Under the pieces are notes generated by a model that was not told the DNA's origin, ran no database searches, and saw nothing but the letters and a program-made list of their open reading frames with translations. A stretch of DNA of 5,082 nt, from positions 1-5,082 of the forward strand of contig JBEEJZ010000222.1 of the NCBI GenBank assembly GCA_041168905.1, written 5' to 3'. Below are positions 1 to 5,082 of this stretch, piece by piece (within the stretch, counting starts at the first letter, position 1; every line of letters starts with the position of its first letter). Source of the stretch: JBEEJZ01 sp041168905 (GTDB taxonomy: Bacteria; Pseudomonadota; Gammaproteobacteria; Burkholderiales; Burkholderiaceae_C). The position numbers and the translations under genes are program-made.

Positions 1-651
1 AGTTTTTTTACCACCGTGACCGTCTCGGCAATTGCCGCACCTCTGACAACCGCGATTGGTTTACTGACCGCTTATGTGATTGCTCGACAACAATTTGTCG
101 GGCGTCGAAGCTTCGAGTTCATGACGATGCTGAGCTTTGCCATCCCCGGCACAGTTATCGGCATTGCTTACATCGTTGCCTTCAATGTGCCGCCGTTCGA
201 GTTGACTGGCACAGGTCTGATTCTGGTGATCTGTTTTGTCTTTCGGAACATGCCAGTAGGGGTTCGGGCCGGTCTGGCGGCGCTGAGCCAATTGGACAAA
301 AGCTTGGACGAAGCTTCTCTCACCTTGCGTGCCGGCACGGCTTACACCCTGCGCCGCGTCATATTGCCCTTGCTGCGACCAGCCGTGGTGGCGACTCTGG
401 TCTTCAGTTTTGTGCACGCCATGACGGCGGTCAGTGCAGTGATTTTCCTGGTCAGTGCCCAGTACAACATGGCGACCGCCTACATCGTCGGGCGCGTTGA
501 GGTTGGCGAATATGCCCTCGCGATTGCGTACTCCACTTTGCTGATCCTTTTCATGTTGGTTGTGATTGGCCTGATCAAGTGGGGGGTGGGCGAACGCAAG
601 TTGGGCCGCCGTGCTGGCGTCATGCCCGACCTTAGCCAAGGAGCGCCGTGA
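1..651 (+). CDS. ABC importer permease, C-terminal part (iron(III)/FbpB-like), 5' truncated by window
   Basis: This is the inner-membrane permease of a binding-protein-dependent ABC importer. It forms the translocation path and docks onto the ATPase encoded just downstream. The frame is open from base 1, so the gene begins outside the window; the GTG at 16 is internal. The 216 visible residues contain several hydrophobic segments (for example around bases 130-195, 220-250, 370-460 and 520-585). They also carry the EAA cytoplasmic loop at about bases 310-375, with the order E-A-S-L...G...I-L-P, which contacts the ATPase. The stretch reading IPGTVIGIAYIVAFN and the RNMPVGVRA segment before the EAA loop resemble the second half of FbpB/AfuB-type Fe(III) permeases, which usually have two fused halves and 500 or more residues. 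Phosphonate or polyamine import cannot be excluded without the solute-binding protein. The stop codon overlaps the next start by one base, which indicates an operon. Confidence 0.92.
   Translation, partial: SFFTTVTVSAIAAPLTTAIGLLTAYVIARQQFVGRRSFEFMTMLSFAIPGTVIGIAYIVAFNVPPFELTGTGLILVICFVFRNMPVGVRAGLAALSQLDKSLDEASLTLRAGTAYTLRRVILPLLRPAVVATLVFSFVHAMTAVSAVIFLVSAQYNMATAYIVGRVEVGEYALAIAYSTLLILFMLVVIGLIKWGVGERKLGRRAGVMPDLSQGAP
638..643 (+). promoter_or_regulatory. Ribosome-binding site AAGGAG for the ABC ATPase
   Basis: The hexamer AAGGAG lies inside the end of the permease gene. It is 7 bases before the ATG at 651 and only 4 bases before the in-frame GTG at 648. The spacing favours the ATG as the start of the ATPase, which gives a TGATG stop/start overlap and suggests translational coupling. 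Confidence 0.75.
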
Positions 652-1718
652 TGGCTGTGAAATCAGTTCGTGCTGCCGATGTCGTTTTCGAGAACGTCAG
701 CAAGGTGTTTGGTAGTTTTACTGCCGTCAATTCCGTGAGTTTCACGGTCGAGGCTGGTACTCTTGTGACCCTTCTGGGCCCTTCAGGATGTGGAAAAACT
801 ACCACCTTGCGCATGATTGCCGGCTTGGATACGGCCAGCAGTGGACGTGTGCTCATAGGTGGCAAAGATGTGACACGGCTGGCGGCATCCGAACGGGATG
901 TCAGCATGGTGTTTCAGTCTTATGCGCTGTTTCCCCATTTGAACGTGATTGATAACGTGGCCTATGGTTTGCAGGCGGGCGGGATGCGCAAGGTGCAAGC
1001 TCACGAGCACGCGCGAGCCAAATTGGAGTTGGTGGGCCTGGCCGGCCTGGAGCAACGCTTGCCGTCTGAGCTGTCTGGCGGCCAGCAGCAACGCGTGGCT
1101 GTGGCCAGGGCGCTGGTGCTGGAGCCCCAGGTTCTGCTATTTGACGAGCCCCTGTCTAACCTGGATGCGAAATTGCGCCGCAAGGTTCGGGACGATATTC
1201 GCGATTTGCAGCAGTCGTTGGGTTTAACGGTGGTTTACGTCACGCACGATCAGTCGGAGGCCCTGGCGGTGTCGGATCGGGTCATTGTGATGTCCAACGC
1301 CCAGATTGCCCAAATTGGCTCCCCAAGAGATCTCTACGAACGGCCAAAAGATCGCTTTTTGGCGGACTTTATTGGAGATGCCAATCTGATCTCTGGCGTT
1401 GTGACGGTGGAGGGTGATCAGCAGGTATTTGTTGCCGGAAGTTTGCGCTTGCCCATGCACGGCAAAAGTGGCGAGGGGAAGGCTGTATTTGCAGTTCGAC
1501 CGCAGCGGCTCGTTTTGCATTCCTTCAGGCCGGAGACAAGCTGTATCGCTGGCGTCCTGCTTAAAACAGCTTATCTGGGCACGCACCTGGAACACAACGT
1601 TCAAACCGAATTTGGAGAGATGTTGATCATTGATCCGGATGTGGACAGCGCGTTTCAAGTCCAGGAATCTGTCTATGTCGGTCTGGATTCTCGAGCTGGT
1701 GCCCTGGTCAGCTGCTGA
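651..1718 (+). CDS. ABC importer ATP-binding protein (FbpC/PotA-type, probably Fe(III))
   Basis: This cytoplasmic ATPase would power the importer whose permease ends at its start codon. All nucleotide-binding motifs are present in the 355-residue product: Walker A GPSGCGKTT (43-51), Q-loop glutamine Q89 in VFQSYALFPH, signature LSGGQ (141-145), Walker B LLFDE (162-166), D-loop SNLD (169-172) and H-loop H199 in YVTHDQSEAL. Nothing catalytic is missing. After the IGDANLI segment (about 240), residues 245-355 form a beta-rich tail with the VFAVRPQRL motif, as in TOBE domains of the PotA/CysA/FbpC group. Length is normal for that group. The ATG at 651 is chosen over the GTG at 648 because of RBS spacing. 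Substrate assignment rests mainly on the FbpB-like permease, so iron is likely but polyamine, phosphonate or another anion remains possible. No Fur box can be assessed because the operon promoter is upstream of the window. Confidence 0.92.
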   Translation: MAVKSVRAADVVFENVSKVFGSFTAVNSVSFTVEAGTLVTLLGPSGCGKTTTLRMIAGLDTASSGRVLIGGKDVTRLAASERDVSMVFQSYALFPHLNVIDNVAYGLQAGGMRKVQAHEHARAKLELVGLAGLEQRLPSELSGGQQQRVAVARALVLEPQVLLFDEPLSNLDAKLRRKVRDDIRDLQQSLGLTVVYVTHDQSEALAVSDRVIVMSNAQIAQIGSPRDLYERPKDRFLADFIGDANLISGVVTVEGDQQVFVAGSLRLPMHGKSGEGKAVFAVRPQRLVLHSFRPETSCIAGVLLKTAYLGTHLEHNVQTEFGEMLIIDPDVDSAFQVQESVYVGLDSRAGALVSC

Positions 1719-1720
1719 CC
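1706..1720 (+). repeat. 7-bp inverted repeat across the ATPase stop codon
   Basis: The sequence GGTCAGC-T-GCTGACC is a perfect dyad with a one-base centre that contains the TGA stop (1716-1718). As RNA it can form only a short hairpin: a 5-bp GGTCA/TGACC stem with a GCTGC loop. A TTTT run follows, but only at 1727-1730, so this is at best a weak terminator-like element. It may be chance. Confidence 0.3.
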
Positions 1721-1856
1721 GCAGGCTATTTTGGGCAGTGGTCCGATGAAAGGGTTTTTACTTATTGTCACGAACCGGGTGATTGGCCTTGGAACTCGTC
1801 AATAATCTAGCTTAAGGCCTCGTAGGGGTTTTCAGGTTTTCGTGGGACACAACAAA

Positions 1857-3851
1857 ATGAAATTTGCAACTTGCATACCGCTAGTGGGTTGGGCCTTGCT
1901 GTGGTCTGCCCAGGCACATGGGCAAGCACTGCCCGTACCCCTGGTGCAGGCTGTTCGTACTGCTGTCGCCAGCAACCCCGAGGTGCAGGCCAAGTGGAAT
2001 GGTTTTTTGGCGTCGGGCAGTGAGCGCGATGCGGCCTTGGGTGCATACCGCCCCCAGATCGATCTGACAGCCGGCCTTGGCTTTGAGTCCAGCTCGACGC
2101 CCTCCACGAATAACGGCACTTACGGTATCAATGGGCAGAAAATAACGCTCAAGCAGATGCTTTTTGATGGTTCACTGACTGCGAGCGAAGTCAAGCGCCT
2201 AGACTTCGCTCGTTTGAGCCGGTACTACGAGCTCAGCGAGATTTCCGAAGCTGTTGCATTAGAGGCTGTACGTGCTTACGCGGATGTGGTTCGTTACCGC
2301 GAGCTGGTCCAGGCTGCCAGTGACAACTATGTCATTCACAAGCAGTCCACCACCTTGGTTGAGGAGCGTGCAAAGGGTGGGGTGGGGCGTGGTGTGGACG
2401 TTGAGCAGGCCACAGGCCGCCTGGCGTTGGCAGAATCGAATCTCTTGACCGAATTGGCCAATTTGCACGATGTGAGTGCCCGGTACCAGCGCATTGTGGG
2501 TGAAGTGCCTGCAGCCAGACTGCCATCCTTTCCAGACGCCTTCAAGCTGGGCATGTTGCCTAAAGACACCGATGCCTTGTTCAAGGATGGCCTGCAAGGA
2601 AGCCCGACCCTGAATGCGGCTCTGGAGCGGGTTCGTGCGGCCAAGCAAAACATCGAAGCGCGAAATTCAGCTTTTTTGCCCCAGCTCAATTTGCAAGGCA
2701 GCGCCTCGCGTGAAGGGAACACGGGTGGGGTGAGTGGCAGCACGTTGGTGAGTAATCTTCAATTAGCGCTCAACTTCAATGCTTACCGCGGTGGAGCTGA
2801 TCAAGCACTGCAGCGTCAGGCAGTCGGCCAGAAAGACGAGGCTCGCGAGCTTCAGGAAAAGGCTTGTCGGGATGTGCGTCAGACCTTGTCCGTTGCCTAC
2901 AAGGATGTCCGCATCTTGACCGAGCAGCAAAAGTATCTCGATCAGCACCGCTTGTCGACCGAGAAGTCACTTGAAGCCTATCGCCAGCAGTTTGAAATCG
3001 GTCAGCGTACTTTGCTGGACTTGCTGGATAGCCAAAACGAGTACTTTGAGGCCTCCAGGTCGTACATCAATACCCGCCACAATCAAGTCGTCGCCCAGGC
3101 CCGCACCCTCTCCGGTATGGGGCAGCTCGTCACCGTCATGGGTGCCGGTCGGGCCGACGTGCCGACGGCGCAGGATGTCGGGCAAGATCGTCATGGCATA
3201 GACCCGGCTGACCTTTGCCCCATAGTGGAATCCGCCATCGACAGCCTCGAGAAAATCAAGGCTGAGGTTGCGGTCAATTTGCCTCCTGCCCCGAGGCAGG
3301 CTAAGGCCGCTGCCCCCTGCGACCGCATCACGCTGTTACCTGAGGAACATGGCAAGGTCGGTGTCATGGTGGTCAAAGGCCAAAAAGGCGGTGAAGTCGT
3401 TCTGGACAAACCTTATGGATCCTCTGTCAACGACTGTGATCGTGTGAGTTTTCAGCAGTCCAATGCAGCCGAGGTGAATGCTCGGTACAAGGGGCTGATC
3501 GATACGCTTCCACCTGCCGCAACTTACTACCGGGTCAACTTTGTCTTGGGTACAGCAAATATCTTGCCGGAGTCGCAGCTTGTGTTGAAAGCAATGGTGG
3601 AAGACTTCCGTAAACGACCCGCCGCGGAGGTGACGATCATTGGGCACACGGATAAATTGGGCAATTCGATGGCTAATCAGAGCTTGTCTGAGCGTAGAGC
3701 CCTGGAGGTCAAACGACTTCTGGTGGGTGATGGTGGCATCAGGTTTGAGGCCATCGGCACTGCCTGGCGGGGGGATCTGGATCCCTTGCCCGGCACAGAA
3801 GGTCAGCGTGTTGTGCCGCGTAACCGTCGTGTTGAAGTTAAATTGCAGTAA
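1857..3851 (+). CDS. TolC-family outer-membrane channel fused to a C-terminal OmpA peptidoglycan-binding domain
   Basis: This is an exported 664-residue fusion. Residues 1-24 form a signal peptide: K2, a hydrophobic core through WALLWSA, and probable cleavage after HGQA. Residues 28-428 hold both halves of a TolC-type outer-membrane efflux/secretion protein. The first has AYRPQIDL and DVEQATGRLALAE, and the second has SAFLPQLNL (271-279) and IGQRTLLDLLDSQNEY (381-396). This resembles type I secretion outlets of the AggA/LapE kind. A linker rich in Ala/Pro (about 429-487) leads to a small beta-rich segment (about 488-550, with ITLLP and EVVLDKPY). An OmpA C-terminal domain follows at about 557-664. 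Its N607-L610-S611-R614-A615-V618 motif matches the peptidoglycan-binding consensus NX2LSX2RAX2V, and D599 and R614 are the expected diaminopimelate contacts. Typical TolC proteins end near 430-490 residues, so the OmpA part is extra. An in-frame GTG at 1842 exists, but the ATG gives a standard signal peptide. A GGGA 9 bases upstream is only a weak RBS. A 138-base gap precedes the gene. Confidence 0.9.
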   Translation: MKFATCIPLVGWALLWSAQAHGQALPVPLVQAVRTAVASNPEVQAKWNGFLASGSERDAALGAYRPQIDLTAGLGFESSSTPSTNNGTYGINGQKITLKQMLFDGSLTASEVKRLDFARLSRYYELSEISEAVALEAVRAYADVVRYRELVQAASDNYVIHKQSTTLVEERAKGGVGRGVDVEQATGRLALAESNLLTELANLHDVSARYQRIVGEVPAARLPSFPDAFKLGMLPKDTDALFKDGLQGSPTLNAALERVRAAKQNIEARNSAFLPQLNLQGSASREGNTGGVSGSTLVSNLQLALNFNAYRGGADQALQRQAVGQKDEARELQEKACRDVRQTLSVAYKDVRILTEQQKYLDQHRLSTEKSLEAYRQQFEIGQRTLLDLLDSQNEYFEASRSYINTRHNQVVAQARTLSGMGQLVTVMGAGRADVPTAQDVGQDRHGIDPADLCPIVESAIDSLEKIKAEVAVNLPPAPRQAKAAAPCDRITLLPEEHGKVGVMVVKGQKGGEVVLDKPYGSSVNDCDRVSFQQSNAAEVNARYKGLIDTLPPAATYYRVNFVLGTANILPESQLVLKAMVEDFRKRPAAEVTIIGHTDKLGNSMANQSLSERRALEVKRLLVGDGGIRFEAIGTAWRGDLDPLPGTEGQRVVPRNRRVEVKLQ

Positions 3852-3889
3852 CAGGCCTGACCACTCCGACGACGATTTTCAGACTTTTT

Positions 3890-3895
3890 GAGGGA
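3890..3895 (+). promoter_or_regulatory. Ribosome-binding site GAGGGA for the FecR-domain gene
   Basis: GAGGGA lies 8 bases before the ATG at 3904 and is the best Shine-Dalgarno match in the 52-base gap after the TolC-OmpA gene. It fixes the start of the FecR-domain protein. It also explains how that protein can be translated from a transcript shared with the gene before it. Confidence 0.65.
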
Positions 3896-3903
3896 TTCAC
3901 GCC

Positions 3904-4371
3904 ATGAACTATTTTGCTTCTCTAGGTCGGCAGGCCAGTCTGTCCAGTGTGACACTTGCCTTTGCCGCTTTTTTCATGGCCGAAGCCGCTTTGGCGCAAA
4001 CCACGGCTGGCATCGTGAAAAACGTCTCGGGCTCCGCCTTAATTGTCAGAGGGGACAGAAGTCTGCCGGCAGAGCCGGGAAGCAAGCTGATGGCGGGAGA
4101 TGTGGTTCGCACTTCTGCTGAGAGCTCGGTAGGCGTCATGCTGAAAGACGAGACTCGCCTGTCAGTGGGCTCAAGCAGTCAAGCTGCGTTGGAAAAATTC
4201 TCGTTCAATGCGGACAGTCACAAAGGGGGCATGACTGTGAACGTGGTCAAAGGAACTCTCTCGATGATCTCGGGGCTGTTGGTGAAGGCCAACCCTGGCG
4301 AGGTGCTGGTCAAAACGCCGACATCTACCGCGGGTATTCGGGGTACTTTTTTTGTGGTTGAAGTTTATTGA
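3904..4371 (+). CDS. Secreted single-domain FecR-family protein
   Basis: The product has 155 residues. Residues 1-31 look like a Sec signal peptide, with a hydrophobic stretch VTLAFAAFFMAEAA and an A-L-A cleavage site before QTT. Residues 35-151 are one FecR domain. It begins with GIVKNVSGSALIVRG and continues through GDVVRTSAESSVGVMLKDET and LSVGSSS, then a block around VVKGTLSMISG, and it closes with VKTPTSTAGIRGTFFVVEV, the usual end of this fold. Unlike the FecR sigma regulators of TonB systems, it has no cytoplasmic N-terminal domain, no transmembrane helix and no C-terminal receptor-signalling domain, and no sigma factor gene is nearby. It is therefore probably a periplasmic structural or binding protein rather than an anti-sigma factor. 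Such short exported FecR proteins are often found near OmpA-like proteins, which matches the upstream gene. Its exact role is unknown. The gene looks complete. Confidence 0.88.
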   Translation: MNYFASLGRQASLSSVTLAFAAFFMAEAALAQTTAGIVKNVSGSALIVRGDRSLPAEPGSKLMAGDVVRTSAESSVGVMLKDETRLSVGSSSQAALEKFSFNADSHKGGMTVNVVKGTLSMISGLLVKANPGEVLVKTPTSTAGIRGTFFVVEVY

Positions 4372-4435
4372 TCCTCAGCTCTTTGCATGATGAATCGGAT
4401 TGGGTGGCCGTTTGACTGAGGTGTGGTTGTGGTCA

Positions 4436-5082
4436 ATGTCCGTGCTGACATTGGCGAATGGCTTGCTTCTGATCTGGCTGGTCAGGCGGGCAGTGGGTGG
4501 CCGGGCTGACTCCGAGTTGCTGCAGCGGCACCAGACGGTGTTGCGGTCCATCGACGCCCAGCAAGCGAATGCCGAGCGCATGGAGCGCGCATTGCGCCAC
4601 GAGCTTGGTGAGTCTTCCAGGCAGTTGCGACAGGAAATGGGGCAGACATTGTCAATGTTTCAGCAAACCTGGGTTGCCCAGTCCGCTGAGGCAACGCGTA
4701 CCCAAAATAGTCAAATTGATGCTTTTGGTCAGCAGCTGGCGCTGCTTCAAAAATCTCTGTCTGATACGCTGCACACCCAGTTGAGTGGCTTGAGCGAGAC
4801 CAACGCTCGACGTATGGCCGAGGTTCGGCAAACCCTCGAGGCTCAACTGGCACAGTTGCAAACGAGCAATTCGGCCAAGTTGGAAGAAATGCGGGCAACC
4901 GTTGATGAGAAGTTGCAGTCCACGCTGCAGGCCAGGCTGGGTGAAAGCTTCAAGCAGGTGGCAGAGCGCCTGGAGCAGGTTCACAAAGGGCTGGGTGAGA
5001 TGCAAACGCTTGCCCAGGGGGTGGGAGACCTGAAACATCTCCTGAGCAATGTCAAAACACGTGGTATGTTTGGTGAAGCCCA
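4436..5082 (+). CDS. rmuC: DNA recombination protein RmuC, N-terminal part (3' truncated by window)
   Basis: The frame runs open to the window edge and gives 215 residues plus two bases; family members are usually about 400-500 residues. An N-terminal hydrophobic segment (about 2-16, ending in RR) suggests membrane anchoring. Residues about 25-190 are a long Gln/Glu/Leu-rich region with the heptad look of a coiled coil. The end, LLSNVKTRGMFGEA (202-215), is the strongly conserved entry of the RmuC domain and makes the identification firm. RmuC is known in E. coli as a factor limiting DNA inversions at short inverted repeats. Its conserved domain is related to nuclease folds, but that part lies beyond the window. 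The start is uncertain. ATG 4436 is the only ATG, but in-frame GTG 4421 and TTG 4412 would lengthen the membrane segment to about 21 residues (adding WLW), and none has a clear RBS. The frame is closed upstream by a TGA at 4391. The gap to the FecR gene is about 40-64 bases. Confidence 0.88.
   Translation, partial: MSVLTLANGLLLIWLVRRAVGGRADSELLQRHQTVLRSIDAQQANAERMERALRHELGESSRQLRQEMGQTLSMFQQTWVAQSAEATRTQNSQIDAFGQQLALLQKSLSDTLHTQLSGLSETNARRMAEVRQTLEAQLAQLQTSNSAKLEEMRATVDEKLQSTLQARLGESFKQVAERLEQVHKGLGEMQTLAQGVGDLKHLLSNVKTRGMFGEA

Noticed and set aside
61..639. Long antisense open frame (192 codons) opposite the permease gene.
   Set aside because: Its product is rich in His/Gln with no recognisable domain, and the + strand frame encodes a clear membrane permease with an EAA loop. 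It is a shadow of that gene.
651..1718. Possibility that this ABC ATPase is the type I exporter partner of the TolC-like protein.
   Set aside because: It lacks a fused transmembrane domain and is coupled to an EAA-loop permease, both marks of an importer. Type I exporters carry membrane and ATPase domains in one chain.
1765..1808. Possible promoter before the TolC-OmpA gene: TTGTCA at 1765-1770 and AATAAT at 1801-1806.
   Set aside because: AATAAT matches TATAAT at five of six bases, but the spacer to TTGTCA is 30 bases and no good -35 lies 16-18 bases upstream. A promoter in this gap is expected, but I cannot place it.
1785..1819. Inverted repeat GGCCTT / AAGGCC with a 23-base loop in the gap before the TolC-OmpA gene.
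   Set aside because: Six base pairs with a long loop and no T-run; it is expected by chance and does not look like a terminator or operator.
1842..1856. GTG start 15 bases upstream of the chosen ATG of the TolC-OmpA gene.
   Set aside because: It would add five polar residues before an already typical signal peptide, and its upstream region has no well-placed Shine-Dalgarno.
3852..3859. 8-bp palindrome CAGGCCTG right after the TolC-OmpA stop codon.
   Set aside because: Too short and with no loop or T-run to be a terminator; likely chance.
3904..4371. FecR protein as a classical TonB-dependent anti-sigma regulator, linked to the iron importer upstream.
   Set aside because: It has a signal peptide but no transmembrane helix or cytoplasmic domain, and there is no ECF sigma factor or TonB receptor gene in the window.

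Overview
The window reads as ordinary proteobacterial chromosome. The family content and codon style (moderately GC-rich, many GTG/CTG/GCC codons) fit a Gram-negative betaproteobacterium, probably Burkholderiales. That placement is inferred from protein character, not from a marker gene. All five genes lie on the + strand, and there are no RNA genes, insertion sequences, CRISPR arrays or prophage genes. The two edge genes run off the window.

Left part (1-1718): the 3' end of a permease and a complete ATPase of a binding-protein-dependent ABC importer. They are translationally coupled by a one-base stop/start overlap. The permease carries the EAA loop typical of importers, and the ATPase belongs to the FbpC/PotA/CysA type with a C-terminal TOBE-like tail. 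Fe(III) is the best guess for the substrate, but the binding protein is outside the window.

Middle part (1857-4371): after a 138-base gap comes the most interesting gene. It encodes a 664-residue exported protein that joins a complete TolC-type outer-membrane channel to a C-terminal OmpA-type peptidoglycan-binding domain. A 155-residue secreted protein follows, made almost entirely of one FecR domain. Its strong ribosome-binding site lies in a 52-base gap, so the two genes probably form one unit. In large-adhesin type I secretion loci (Lap/Bpf type) the TolC-like and OmpA-like proteins are usually separate neighbouring genes. Here they are one polypeptide, which would tether the export duct to the cell wall. 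No type I exporter ATPase or membrane-fusion protein is in view.

Right part (about 4436-5082): the 5' portion of rmuC, encoding an N-terminal membrane segment, a long coiled coil and the first conserved motif of the RmuC domain. It is cut by the window edge. No intergenic stretch exceeds 300 bases.
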